The notes under the pieces were generated by a model that had not been told where the DNA came from, searched no databases, and saw only the letters and a program-made list of their open reading frames with translations. Shown piece by piece: positions 17,292 to 26,367 of a stretch of DNA of 64,000 bases. Position numbers and translations under genes: made by a program. Location of the stretch: the NCBI RefSeq assembly GCF_036802865.1, contig NZ_DAIRVK010000001.1:372001-436000 (forward strand). The letters run 5' to 3'. Within the stretch, counting starts at the first letter, position 1. Each line of letters begins with the position of its first letter. This DNA is from Sulfurospirillum sp036802865. Its GTDB lineage: Bacteria > Campylobacterota > Campylobacteria > Campylobacterales > Sulfurospirillaceae.

Positions 17292-18113
17292 ATGTATAAA
17301 CGTTTAGGGGCTATTTTAGTTGGAGCACTACTTGCATTTAGTGGTTGCAGTGGCGATAAAAAAGTTGAAGAAAAAGCGGTTGCAAAAGAAGATAAAAGTG
17401 CAAAAACAATTATTGTTGGTGCTACACCCGTACCTCATGCTGAAATATTGGAAGTTGTAAAACCTCTTTTAGCTAAAGAAGGGTACACACTTGAAATTAA
17501 AGTTTTTAATGATTATGTGATTCCAAATAAAGTAACAGACAGTGGTGAAATTGATGCAAACTTTTTCCAACATTCACCGTATCTTGCCGAATTTAATAAA
17601 AACCAAGGTACTAAACTTGTCAGTGTTGGCAATGTTCATATCGAGCCAATGGGAATTTATTCTAAAAAAGTTAAATCTCTTAGTGAGTTAAAAGATGGCG
17701 ATACCGTTGCAATTCCAAATGATGCAACAAATGGTGGAAGAGCTTTAGATGTTTTAGCAACAGCAGGACTCATCAAGTTAAATGATGTTGCACTTAAAAC
17801 AAAACTGGATATTGTTGAAAATCCAAAAAATCTTAAATTTACAGAGCTAGAAGCAGCACAACTTCCTCGTGTTATTGAAGATTTTACATTGGCAGTTATC
17901 AACACAAATTATGCGCTTTCAGCAGGGCTGAATCCAACGACAGATGCTCTTGGATTAGAGTCTGCAAATTCTCCATACGCGAATATTATCGTGGTTAAAG
18001 CAGGTAATGAGGCGAGTGCTAAAACACAAGCGCTCATCAAAGCGGTTAAATCTGAGGAAGTTAAAAAGTTTATCACTGAAAAATACAAAGGTGCTATCGT
18101 TCCAGCTTTCTAA
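17292..18113 (+). CDS. metQ: methionine-binding lipoprotein MetQ
   Basis: This 273-residue periplasmic receptor delivers methionine to MetNI. A lipoprotein signal peptide ends in the lipobox FSGC (lipidated C19). The mature protein is of the NlpA/MetQ family, with IIVGATPVPHAEILE at its start and the characteristic ANFFQHSPYLAEFN motif near residue 90. Length is normal. The ATG follows AAAGGGG. A stem-loop terminator begins 8 nt after the stop. Confidence 0.93.
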   Translation: MYKRLGAILVGALLAFSGCSGDKKVEEKAVAKEDKSAKTIIVGATPVPHAEILEVVKPLLAKEGYTLEIKVFNDYVIPNKVTDSGEIDANFFQHSPYLAEFNKNQGTKLVSVGNVHIEPMGIYSKKVKSLSELKDGDTVAIPNDATNGGRALDVLATAGLIKLNDVALKTKLDIVENPKNLKFTELEAAQLPRVIEDFTLAVINTNYALSAGLNPTTDALGLESANSPYANIIVVKAGNEASAKTQALIKAVKSEEVKKFITEKYKGAIVPAF

Positions 18114-18120
18114 AATCTAT

Positions 18121-18158
18121 GCGAAGCGTATTGCAAAGTACGCTTCGTTTCTTCTTTT
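18121..18158 (+). terminator. metQ terminator
   Basis: A 9-bp perfect stem (18122-18130 with 18139-18147), extendable by a G-T pair, has an 8-nt loop and is followed by TTTCTTCTTTT. Confidence 0.8.
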
Positions 18159-18190
18159 CTAAACCCCGCCAAGAGCTAAGTAAGTTTTGG

Positions 18191-18196
18191 TATAAT
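18191..18196 (+). promoter_or_regulatory. -10 box for tRNA-Arg
   Basis: TATAAT in the context TTTTGGTATAATACC lies 29 nt before the mature 5' end of tRNA-Arg, a good distance for a tRNA promoter. Confidence 0.6.
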
Positions 18197-18225
18197 ACCC
18201 ACCTCAAAAGAATAGACTCATTGTT

Positions 18226-18302
18226 GTCCTCATAGCTCAGCAGGATAGAGCATCAAATTCCTAATTTGAAGGCCGTGCGTTCGAATCGCACTGAGGACAC
18301 CA
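18226..18302 (+). tRNA. argW: tRNA-Arg (anticodon CCT)
   Basis: A 7-bp acceptor stem (18226-18232 with 18292-18298) precedes an A discriminator and an encoded CCA at 18300-18302. The anticodon stem TCAAA/TTTGA closes the loop TTCCTAA, giving anticodon CCT at 18260-18262, which reads AGG. The T-arm contains GTTCGAATC. It has its own promoter. The symbol follows E. coli usage for the CCT isoacceptor. Confidence 0.95.
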
Positions 18303-18307
18303 CCCCT

Positions 18308-19147
18308 TTAATTGAATAATAGATCAATCTTCTCAAGACTAACATCATCCAATGTAAATTCAAAAATAGATAAGTCTTCTTCCATATGCTTAAGCGATGT
18401 TGTACCATTAAGAGGGATGATATCCCGTTGTGTTACATAACGGTAAAAAATCTGCTCAACACTTTTAGTATACTGATGAGCGATTGTTTGAAGTGTAGGA
18501 GAATGTACAATATGCGGATTTGCACTCAGTGTCCAAAAACTCTGATAGATAATACCTTGCTCTTTGCACCAAATACGTAAAGATGCATCGTAATGTGAAT
18601 CTGCATAAAAGCGGTTTTGTACCACTGAAGGCTTAATACGAGCATCTTTATAAAGTTGCTCCACTAAAGAGAGATCATAACAATTGCTAATGCCAATTTG
18701 ATGGGTATCTCCATTTTCACAGAGTGTTTCTAAGGTTCTCCATGCCCTCAGTAAATGAGTATAAGGAAAGAGTGGAGAATGCAACAATAAGGAATCCAGA
18801 TACTCGGTACGTAGGTTTTGCTTGGAGACGTTACATGACGTCATAATCTGCTCTTCTAAAGAAGCCTGAGCTTTATAGGGAAGGCGTTGTGGATCTTGTC
18901 CCGATAGTGGTGTGAATTTGGTTTGAATAAAAAGTGCTTCTCTTTTTCCACCTTTGTTGTAAAAACGCTCTAGACCTTCACCTACCAATGCCTCTTCATA
19001 ATGCTTTGGTTGGCATGCTGTATCGATTCCTTTAAACCCTTTTTCAAGCGCTAATGCAACTAAATCCGCAGTACGCTCTTTTTTCCATGCCGTACCATAA
19101 AGCATACACGGAATGTGAACGTTTTGGTTACTTATAACATAGTCCAT
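18308..19147 (-). CDS. aldo/keto reductase family oxidoreductase
   Basis: This 279-residue protein has an AKR (TIM-barrel, NADPH-dependent) pattern: GTAWKKERT near the N-terminus, the catalytic-Asp segment GFKGIDTACQPKHYEEA, FIQTKFTPL with the catalytic lysine, LDSLLLHSPL with the histidine, and GISNCYDL. The start at 19147 is chosen because AAGGAG lies 5 nt upstream; a farther in-frame ATG at 19162 would place this site inside the gene. The presumed catalytic Tyr follows the Asp by eight residues rather than the usual five. Substrate unknown. The stop lies just beyond tRNA-Arg. Confidence 0.85.
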   Translation of the reverse strand: MDYVISNQNVHIPCMLYGTAWKKERTADLVALALEKGFKGIDTACQPKHYEEALVGEGLERFYNKGGKREALFIQTKFTPLSGQDPQRLPYKAQASLEEQIMTSCNVSKQNLRTEYLDSLLLHSPLFPYTHLLRAWRTLETLCENGDTHQIGISNCYDLSLVEQLYKDARIKPSVVQNRFYADSHYDASLRIWCKEQGIIYQSFWTLSANPHIVHSPTLQTIAHQYTKSVEQIFYRYVTQRDIIPLNGTTSLKHMEEDLSIFEFTLDDVSLEKIDLLFN

Positions 19148-19396
19148 GTGAACTCCTTTCATACATTAATTATCTTGCAACATTAGGTTGCAAGTAGTAA
19201 AAGCACCAAAGGTGCGTGGGCTTTGTGCCGAGCAAAACACAGTGTTAACGTAGTGTTTAAAGCTTTGCTTTAAATACGTGTTAAGAGTTCTATTATAGAA
19301 AAAGAAATTTTCAATGGTGCTTTCTTTGTATGATTAAACGTATCATGTAAAGAGATCCATATATGCCAAAGTGTAGGATATGCTAAAGGAGATACG
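19148..19396. other. intergenic region between divergent AKR and SagB-type genes
   Basis: Noncoding, about 250 nt. It holds two small perfect hairpins, GCACC/GGTGC at 19203-19215 and an 8-bp stem at 19256-19274 (TTTAAAGC/GCTTTAAA), neither followed by a T-run. It must also carry the divergent promoters, which were not assigned. No coding sequence or RNA gene was recognised. Confidence 0.4.
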
Positions 19397-20662
19397 ATGT
19401 TAACATACCATGCGCAAACGATGCACAGTTACAGCTCTGTGCGCACGAAATCCCATTTTATGGATTGGGAGCATCAACCCACACAATTTAAAATTTATCC
19501 TGAAACCTTTAAACGTATTGCTCTTACTAAACACAATCCAGACCATCAATTTTTTTACCTTATTGGAGGCCTAACGGCACAGAAAAGCTACCCTGGAGTT
19601 ACCTATGCTTTGCGAACAAACCCCAGTGCTGGGGCACTTTATCCTACCGAAGTCTATGTGCAGATACGAGGTGTCAAAGGTTTTGAAGATGGCATTTACC
19701 ATCTGAGTCCTTATGAGTCAGCTCTTGTGTTATTGCATAGCTTAGCGAAGGAAGAAGGGGTTGAAAATTTTTTACATATGAAGTGTGTTGAGGGGTTTGT
19801 ATTTCTCTTTTCTGCTATCTATTACCGATCATCATGGAAATACCATGACCGTGCATATCGCTACTGTTTACATGATACGGGGCATATGCTTGGCACGTTA
19901 GAGGCTTCGTGCCTGCTTGCAAAGAAGGCGTATCGTATTGTGTATGATGCCGATAAACAAGCGTTAAATACTCTTTTTGGTTTTGGAAATGAAGAGTTCT
20001 TTCTCTCAACTGCCGTGGTTGGAGAGGAAAAAAGCTTTATCTGTCAAACGCCTTTGATGCAGTTGTCTTATGTAGATGGCACAGGAACTTTTGAAGCCAA
20101 TGCGCTCATTGAGCAAACATATGCTAAAACCTGTGCGCTTCACTCAAAACCACAATTCACAATGCCGACCGTTGCCTTAGATCAAGAACGTTTCAAACAA
20201 GCGATATGGAAACGCCGCTCAATTCGAGAATTTACGCAAAAAGCTCTTTGTAAAGAAGAATTTTTAGAGGTCATGGCATTTATCAACGCGCCAATTCCAA
20301 GTGATTGTGATACGGATATTGAAATTTATGCAATTATCAACCGTGTGGAAGGTATGTGGAAAGGGGTTTACAAAGAGGGTGATTATGTGCAATCAGGTGA
20401 TTTTGCACGTAAAGCGGGGTATCTTTGCTTGGAACAAGCCTTGGGCGAAGAAAGTGGCGTCACCTTTTTTCTCGTAGGGCATGATGAGCAAAATTATCAA
20501 GCAATGGTACAAAAAGCAGGCATTATCGGGCATAGGCTGTATCTTATCAGTAGCTACCTTGGGTTTGGTTGCAGTGGCATTGGAGCGTATTATGATGAAG
20601 AAGTTGCTGAATTTTTAAAGAGCAAAGGTATGATACTTTATGCTTTAGCCATTGGTCGCTAA
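19397..20662 (+). CDS. SagB-type dehydrogenase (double nitroreductase-fold flavoenzyme)
   Basis: The 421 residues contain two nitroreductase-like halves. The first has LRTNPSAGALYPTEVYVQ (about 72-89) and CLHDTGHMLGTLEASCLLA (about 155-173), both SagB-family hallmarks. The second opens IWKRRSIREFTQ (about 272) and ends with the FMN-site-like ISSYLGFGCSGIGAYY. SagB enzymes use FMN to oxidise azolines to azoles in thiazole/oxazole-modified peptides. No cyclodehydratase, precursor peptide or exporter is nearby, so another redox role is likely. The ATG follows AAAGGAG. Confidence 0.75.
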   Translation: MLTYHAQTMHSYSSVRTKSHFMDWEHQPTQFKIYPETFKRIALTKHNPDHQFFYLIGGLTAQKSYPGVTYALRTNPSAGALYPTEVYVQIRGVKGFEDGIYHLSPYESALVLLHSLAKEEGVENFLHMKCVEGFVFLFSAIYYRSSWKYHDRAYRYCLHDTGHMLGTLEASCLLAKKAYRIVYDADKQALNTLFGFGNEEFFLSTAVVGEEKSFICQTPLMQLSYVDGTGTFEANALIEQTYAKTCALHSKPQFTMPTVALDQERFKQAIWKRRSIREFTQKALCKEEFLEVMAFINAPIPSDCDTDIEIYAIINRVEGMWKGVYKEGDYVQSGDFARKAGYLCLEQALGEESGVTFFLVGHDEQNYQAMVQKAGIIGHRLYLISSYLGFGCSGIGAYYDEEVAEFLKSKGMILYALAIGR

Positions 20663-20749
20663 AAAAACAAAATGCTACTTCAGTGGTGCATATGAAGCTC
20701 ATGCGTAAATTCGCAGGAAACGTTCTACTTTCTTCATAAAATCCTATGT

Positions 20750-20755
20750 TATAAT
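20750..20755 (+). promoter_or_regulatory. putative -10 box for the DASS transporter gene
   Basis: TATAAT in the context CCTATGTTATAATGAG lies 43 nt upstream of the start codon, in a 136-nt gap after the SagB-type gene. It suggests an independent transcript. Confidence 0.5.
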
Positions 20756-20798
20756 GAGTGAAACTCTGCTAATCTAATATGCTAAAGGAGCATTTATC

Positions 20799-22262
20799 AT
20801 GGCAAGCATCGCATCCATAAGGTGGACAGCCTTTTTCCCGATTATCGTTACGCTTCTTATCGCTCTTTATCCAACTCCTTCAGGTCTTGAACAACACGCT
20901 TGGTATTTTTTCGCCATATTTGCAGGTACGATTGCTGCATTGGTTATGGAATCATTCACTTTTGCAGCGGTAGGGCTTATGGGAGCTACCCTTGTTACGG
21001 TTCTTGCTCCTTGGGTACTTTTTGGCGCTAAAGAGTTGGCTAACCCAAAATTTAAGGCTCCAGAAGAAGCCATTAAATGGATGCTAACAGGCTGGAGTAG
21101 TACAACCGTATGGCTTGTTTTTTCTGCTTTTACCTTTGCTTTGGGGTATGAAAAATCAGGATTAGGGCGTCGTATTGCTTTGATTTTGGTCAAACTGATG
21201 GGGCGCAGAACACTATTACTTGGCTATGCCGTCATGCTCTCTGATGCGCTGATCGCACCGTTTACATCTTCCAATACCGCACGCAGTGGCGGTATTATTT
21301 TCCCTATTGTACGCAACCTTCCACCTCTGTACGATTCAAAACCGAACGATCCATCATCACGTAAAATTGGTGGTTATGTCATGTGGGTTGCTTTTGCGAC
21401 TACGGGTGTTACCAGTTCAATGTTTTTAACGGCATTAGCTCCCAATCTTTTGTGTGTTGAGATTATCCGAAAAATCACCAAGATTGATATCTCATGGACA
21501 GATTGGTTTTTTGCGGCAGCTCCTTTTGGTATAGCCATGTTGTTGTTACTCCCGCTCTTGATTTATTGGGTTTATCCACCTGAAATTAAAGAAGGTGATG
21601 CTGTACCACAATGGGCGGCGAGTGAACTCGTAAAAATGGGTAAAGTCACGCTCAATGAGATTGTGCTTGGGTTGATTGTTTTTACGGCTATTTTGTTTTG
21701 GATATTTGGTGCAAAAATCATCAATGCCACAACCGTAGCCCTTGTTGCTGTTTCACTGATGATGATCTTTAAAATTGTAAAGTGGGATGATATTGCAGGC
21801 AATAAGACAGCATGGAATACCATCGTACTCTTGGCGTTTTTGGTTTCATTAGCGGAAGGTCTTTCACGAACAGGCTTTATTCATTGGTTTGACAATGGTA
21901 TAGCAGGTTATATGCAAGGCTTCTCTCCTATTGTTGCGATGTATGTGCTTGTCGCGATCTACTTCTTTTCGCACTATATGTTTGCTAGTACGACACCCCA
22001 TGCTACGGCTATGATGCCTGTGATGCTTGCTGTTGGTATGAGTGTTCCCGATATGCCCATCAAAGAGTTTGCCCTGCTCTTAGCTATGACACACGGTATT
22101 ATGGGCGTTATTACACCTTTTGCTACAGGGCCTGCCCCTTTGTATTATGGTGCTGGGTATATTACAGGTAAAGATTTTTGGAAGCTTGGTTTTATCTTTG
22201 GCGTGATATTTATTGTAGCGCTCTTAGGTCTAAGTGCGCCTGTTATGTTGGCTATGCGTTGA
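20799..22262 (+). CDS. DASS-family anion:sodium symporter / dicarboxylate carrier (CitT/TtdT type)
   Basis: This 487-residue membrane protein has about 12 hydrophobic segments. DASS landmarks are the first-half SSNTARSGGIIFPI and TGVTSSMFLTALAPN, and the second-half STTPHATAMMPVMLA (SNT/STT-type substrate and sodium motifs). Length equals E. coli CitT and TtdT, which exchange citrate or tartrate for succinate. Substrate is inferred as a di- or tricarboxylate; fumarate/succinate exchange would suit an anaerobic respirer. The ATG follows AAAGGAG. A strong terminator follows. Confidence 0.85.
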   Translation: MASIASIRWTAFFPIIVTLLIALYPTPSGLEQHAWYFFAIFAGTIAALVMESFTFAAVGLMGATLVTVLAPWVLFGAKELANPKFKAPEEAIKWMLTGWSSTTVWLVFSAFTFALGYEKSGLGRRIALILVKLMGRRTLLLGYAVMLSDALIAPFTSSNTARSGGIIFPIVRNLPPLYDSKPNDPSSRKIGGYVMWVAFATTGVTSSMFLTALAPNLLCVEIIRKITKIDISWTDWFFAAAPFGIAMLLLLPLLIYWVYPPEIKEGDAVPQWAASELVKMGKVTLNEIVLGLIVFTAILFWIFGAKIINATTVALVAVSLMMIFKIVKWDDIAGNKTAWNTIVLLAFLVSLAEGLSRTGFIHWFDNGIAGYMQGFSPIVAMYVLVAIYFFSHYMFASTTPHATAMMPVMLAVGMSVPDMPIKEFALLLAMTHGIMGVITPFATGPAPLYYGAGYITGKDFWKLGFIFGVIFIVALLGLSAPVMLAMR

Positions 22263-22266
22263 TGCA

Positions 22267-22301
22267 AAGCGTGAGTGTATCTTTACACTCACGCTTTTTT
22301 T
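22267..22301 (+). terminator. DASS transporter terminator
   Basis: A 13-bp perfect stem (22267-22279 with 22284-22296) closed by TCTT runs straight into seven T residues. A convergent gene ends 12 nt further on. Confidence 0.9.
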
Positions 22302-22312
22302 ACATGTATGTG

Positions 22313-23650
22313 TTAGAGTGATTTTAATTTTAAATAGGTGTAGTATAAAAGCGCAAGTGCAGAGCTGTACACGATGCAACCAAGTCCAATCCACATCCAC
22401 ATAAATGAGAGTTCAAAATAGCTTACAATGAGTGTGTATACAACACTCGGTGCTAGGATTTGTCGGAAGAATCCGACGTAGAAAATCATAGCGGGTTTTT
22501 TGATACCTTGAAGGGTTGCTACACACGAAAAATGCGTTACATAACCGCAAAAAAGAAAGAGCATCACATAAATATACGTTGTTCCATAAGAGATCACTTC
22601 GCTACTCGGATCAAACTGAGAAACCAGCCACTTTCCACTCAACAGTAAAATCCCCATGCCTATAAGACCTAGCGTATACCCATAACTAAGGGCATAAAAA
22701 AGCGTTTGACGGACACGCTCTAGTTTGCCTGCGCCCATGTTATTTGAAACTAAACTGAGTGTTGCGCTGCTGATACCAAGGGATGGAAGTAACATTAACT
22801 GTTCAACTCTGTACCCTATGCCATACCCTGCGACAGCCTGATAGCCGTAAAGTGTGACAAAATGAAGTGCAATGATGGAGCAAAATGACATCATTAACAT
22901 ATTAAGCCCTGGAGGGGTTGCTTGGGTTATAAATTCTTTGTAAATACGTCTATCAGGATAAAAATGTTCTTTACAGGTAAAGTTAATCAGTCCTGTTTGT
23001 AGGCTTTTATAAAGTAAGTATGCGGCATTAATGGCTTGAACCAAGACTGTGGCAAAAGCAATGCCTGCTATGCCCATTGCAGGAATAAATCCCCAGCCAT
23101 AGATAAACAGAGGATTGAACACAATATTGGCAAAAAAACCAAAAATAAGCGTGTTACGATAACTCTTAGTATCGCCTGTGGCAACAAGCACACTGTTGAG
23201 TGCAAAGTTAGCAAAAAAGAGGGCTGAGCCTAGCAAAATGACTTCGATGAAGCTCAGTGCCAAAGCATGATAACGCTCTTCCGTTCCGATGGTATAAAGA
23301 AGTGGTGAAGCGAAGAAAAAGCCTAACAACCCCAAAATCATTCCAACACCAATAATAAGGGCAACCCCTTTTTTGGCAATCAAGCTGGCAAGAAAAATGT
23401 GTTGTTTCCCATACGCATGTCCGATGAGCGCTGTTAAAGCGCTGGTTCCACCATAAGCAAGCCCGATAACAAGAAAGAAGAGAAACGAAGAAGCAGACAA
23501 AGCCGCAAGCGCTTCAGTAGAGATAAGACCTGCATAGTAGGTATCGACGATGTTGTAGAGTGTATTAAAAAGCATACCAAGGCTTGAAGGAATCGATAGC
23601 TGGCGTAAAAGTGTTGGTATGGGTTGGTGTGTCAGTGATGTCGAATCCAT
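22313..23650 (-). CDS. MATE family multidrug efflux transporter
   Basis: This 445-residue protein has about 12 membrane segments in two six-span halves. MATE features include the opening PIPTLLRQLSIPSSLGMLFN, VDTYYAG in TM1-2, and GYGIGYRVEQL at the start of the second half. Such pumps expel cationic drugs in exchange for Na+ or H+. It is convergent with the DASS gene and divergent from the molybdoenzyme gene. No strong ribosome-binding site precedes the ATG, so expression may be low. Confidence 0.88.
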   Translation of the reverse strand: MDSTSLTHQPIPTLLRQLSIPSSLGMLFNTLYNIVDTYYAGLISTEALAALSASSFLFFLVIGLAYGGTSALTALIGHAYGKQHIFLASLIAKKGVALIIGVGMILGLLGFFFASPLLYTIGTEERYHALALSFIEVILLGSALFFANFALNSVLVATGDTKSYRNTLIFGFFANIVFNPLFIYGWGFIPAMGIAGIAFATVLVQAINAAYLLYKSLQTGLINFTCKEHFYPDRRIYKEFITQATPPGLNMLMMSFCSIIALHFVTLYGYQAVAGYGIGYRVEQLMLLPSLGISSATLSLVSNNMGAGKLERVRQTLFYALSYGYTLGLIGMGILLLSGKWLVSQFDPSSEVISYGTTYIYVMLFLFCGYVTHFSCVATLQGIKKPAMIFYVGFFRQILAPSVVYTLIVSYFELSFMWMWIGLGCIVYSSALALLYYTYLKLKSL

Positions 23651-23745
23651 GTAGGCTCTTTTTGATTTTATGATAACGCGTTAATGCTTCAAAAAAGCAC
23701 TCATTAATTCCTCATTTTATTTCGTTAAGCTTCATAGTATAAAAA

Positions 23746-23774
23746 TAAAAATTACACCACATATGTAATTTTTA
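23746..23774. promoter_or_regulatory. inverted repeat upstream of the molybdoenzyme operon
   Basis: A perfect 11-bp inverted repeat, TAAAAATTACA at 23746-23756 and TGTAATTTTTA at 23764-23774, has a 7-nt spacer. It lies in the divergent MATE/molybdoenzyme promoter region, 53-81 nt before the ATG and just past a TATAAA-like -10 (23738-23743). It is a candidate regulator-binding site, of the form TTACA-N7-TGTAA. Confidence 0.5.
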
Positions 23775-23826
23775 TTTAAGTTTTGTCGTTTGCTATGAAA
23801 AAATTGTTTATCCTAAGGAGTATAGA

Positions 23827-26364
23827 ATGACAAAGAAAATGGACAGAAGATCGTTTCTCAAAGTAGGAACAGCAGCAACAGGGGCTGCAATCGCAACGGT
23901 AAATGCTGAGGCGATTCCTTTGGTGGGGGATTCTATTTTGCAAGATGGTGTTGATGGAATGAGTGCTTCACACTTTGGCGCAGTTAAGACTAAAGTGCGC
24001 AACGGTCGGTTTGAAAGTGTGGAAGCATTTGAGGAAGATCGTTATCCTTCTAGCATGATTCAAGGGCTTCCAGCGCGTACCTATGCGCAAGATCGTATCT
24101 TATACCCATGCGTTCGTGAGGGGTATTTGAAACATGGGTACAAAAGCGATAAAAGTAAACGTGGCTCAGACAAATATGTTCGCGTCTCATGGGAAAAAGC
24201 CTTTGATTTGATCGCAGATGAGCTTAAACGTGTCTATAAAAGTTACGGGCCTGATGCTGTTTTTGGAGGAAGTTACGGTTGGTTTTGTGTCGGAAGTCTC
24301 AACAACCCACAAGCGTTGGTCGGCAGAATGTTAGGCGTTGCAGGTGGCTATACGTCACGTACCTTGACCTACTCAACCCATGCGATTCGTGCGATCACCC
24401 CTTATGTAACAGGTGGTGATGAGTCGAGTAACCAACAAACCGCGTATCCAAACCTGATTGCCAACTCTGAATGCATCGTTTTTTGGAGCAGTGATCCTAT
24501 CAACACCAACCAAATTGCGTGGGGCGTGCCAGATCATCAATCGTATGAGTATATGAAACAACTCAAGGCTGAGGCTAAAAAACGCAACATCAAGTTCTAC
24601 TGCATCGATCCAGTTTATAACAACACCGCGATGTATTTTGGAGCAGAACACATCAAAGTGCGCCCAACGACCGACGTTGCGATGATGCTCGGTATGGCAC
24701 ACTATCTGTACAGTGAAAACCTCTATAGCAAAGAGTTTGTGGAAAAATACACCAGCGGTTTTGCAGAGTTCAAAGCCTATCTTTTAGGTGAAGGTGACGA
24801 TAAAGTTATCAAAACACCCGAGTGGGCGGCTAAAATTTGTGGCGTGGAGGCAAGTGTGATTAAACTGCTTGCTAAAGAGTTTGCCTCAAAACGTACAATG
24901 CTCATGGGTGGTTGGGGATTCCAAAGAGCGCATCATGGGGAACAACCTCACTGGATGCTGATTACCTTAGCGAGTATGCTTGGTCAGATCGGACTTCCTG
25001 GTGGAGGATTTGGTTGTGCGTATCACTACTCAGATGGTGGTGTTCCAGCCCCTGCAGCAGCGACTGGTAATGCACTGAGTAACAATGGTAGTCAAGGAGC
25101 AGTTGCTGGTGCGGATGCCCCTGCTGCCTCTCCTGGTCTTACAGGTATGAGTGTTAACAGTAAAGTGGATGGCCCTTGGAAACAACGTAAAGTTCCTGTG
25201 ATTCCTGTTTCACGTATCGTTGAATGTTTGGAAAATCCAGGTCTTGAGATCTTATTTGATGGCAAAAAACTCACCTATCCTGATTTGAAAATGGCGTACT
25301 GGGCGGGTGGAAATCCTTTCCATCATCACCAAGATCGTAACCGTATGATCAAAGCGTGGCAAAAATTTGAGACCTTTGTCGTCAATGAGTGCTTCTGGAC
25401 AGCAACGGCGCGTATGGCAGACATTGTCCTTCCTGCAACAACGGAGCAAGAGCGCAATGACATCACCAAATCGCACACCAACAGCTACATCTTTGCAATG
25501 AAAAAAGCGGTTGAACCCGTCGGTGAAGCGATGGATGATTTTGATATTTTTGTGAACATCCTAAGACGCTTTAGTGCTGCTGAGGTGTTGGCGTTTACCG
25601 AGGGTAAAAGTAAGATGGAGTGGATCAAATCATTCTACGAAGAGTCTTTCAATAAAGCGAAAAAATCGGGTGTTGCGATGCCTTCCTTTGATGAATTTTG
25701 GGAAAAAGGGTTTGTGAAGTTTGAGACACCAGAATCGGCTAAAAATTTCATCAAGTATAAAACCTTTAGAGACAATCCTGTAACTCATCGTTTGGGAACG
25801 CCTTCGGGTAAAATCGAGATTTTCTCGAAAAAAATTGCAGGATTTGGCTACAAAGATTGCAAAGGGCATCCAACATGGTTTGAGCCGATGGAGTGGCTTG
25901 GCAGTTCTGTGGCAAAAGAGTTCCCACTCAATCTGGTCTCTCCACATCCAAAATACCGCCTTCACTCACAGCTCAATAACACATGGCTTCGTGATCTCGA
26001 AGAGGTTCAAGGCAGAGAGCCTATCTGGATGCACCCTAAAGATGCTGCCAAACGAGGTATTCAAAATGGCGATGTCGTGCGTATCTTTAACAAACGTGGA
26101 CAAGTGCTCGGCGGTACTGTTGTCACTGAAGCGGTGATGGAAGGTGTTGTGCGTATGCAAGAGGGTGCTTGGTATGATCCTAAAGAGCCAGGTAAAATCG
26201 GTTCATTGTGTGTGCATGGTGATGTCAATGTTCTTATCGCTGATATTCCAACCTCTGAACTTGCCCAAGGCAATCAAGCCACAGCGCTTGTTGAAATTGA
26301 AAAATTTAAAGGGGAGTTACCTGCAATTGGTATCTTTAAAGCCCCTGTGATGAAAGGAATGTAA
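23827..26364 (+). CDS. Tat-exported molybdopterin N-/S-oxide reductase (TorA/DMSO reductase type)
   Basis: This 845-residue periplasmic terminal reductase is close in length to TorA (848). The twin-arginine signal MDRRSFLKVG begins at residue 5. There is no N-terminal FeS cysteine motif, as expected for the TorA/BisC group. SYGWFCVGSLNNPQALV and GGYTSRTLTYST follow; Ser183 in TYST aligns with the serine that ligates Mo in DMSO/TMAO reductases. The C-terminal molybdopterin-binding domain includes GTPSGKIEIFS and QLNNTWLRD. With the adjacent cytochrome it resembles C. jejuni Cj0264c-Cj0265c, a TMAO/DMSO reductase. The true substrate is not determined. Confidence 0.88.
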   Translation: MTKKMDRRSFLKVGTAATGAAIATVNAEAIPLVGDSILQDGVDGMSASHFGAVKTKVRNGRFESVEAFEEDRYPSSMIQGLPARTYAQDRILYPCVREGYLKHGYKSDKSKRGSDKYVRVSWEKAFDLIADELKRVYKSYGPDAVFGGSYGWFCVGSLNNPQALVGRMLGVAGGYTSRTLTYSTHAIRAITPYVTGGDESSNQQTAYPNLIANSECIVFWSSDPINTNQIAWGVPDHQSYEYMKQLKAEAKKRNIKFYCIDPVYNNTAMYFGAEHIKVRPTTDVAMMLGMAHYLYSENLYSKEFVEKYTSGFAEFKAYLLGEGDDKVIKTPEWAAKICGVEASVIKLLAKEFASKRTMLMGGWGFQRAHHGEQPHWMLITLASMLGQIGLPGGGFGCAYHYSDGGVPAPAAATGNALSNNGSQGAVAGADAPAASPGLTGMSVNSKVDGPWKQRKVPVIPVSRIVECLENPGLEILFDGKKLTYPDLKMAYWAGGNPFHHHQDRNRMIKAWQKFETFVVNECFWTATARMADIVLPATTEQERNDITKSHTNSYIFAMKKAVEPVGEAMDDFDIFVNILRRFSAAEVLAFTEGKSKMEWIKSFYEESFNKAKKSGVAMPSFDEFWEKGFVKFETPESAKNFIKYKTFRDNPVTHRLGTPSGKIEIFSKKIAGFGYKDCKGHPTWFEPMEWLGSSVAKEFPLNLVSPHPKYRLHSQLNNTWLRDLEEVQGREPIWMHPKDAAKRGIQNGDVVRIFNKRGQVLGGTVVTEAVMEGVVRMQEGAWYDPKEPGKIGSLCVHGDVNVLIADIPTSELAQGNQATALVEIEKFKGELPAIGIFKAPVMKGM

Positions 26365-26367
26365 TTC

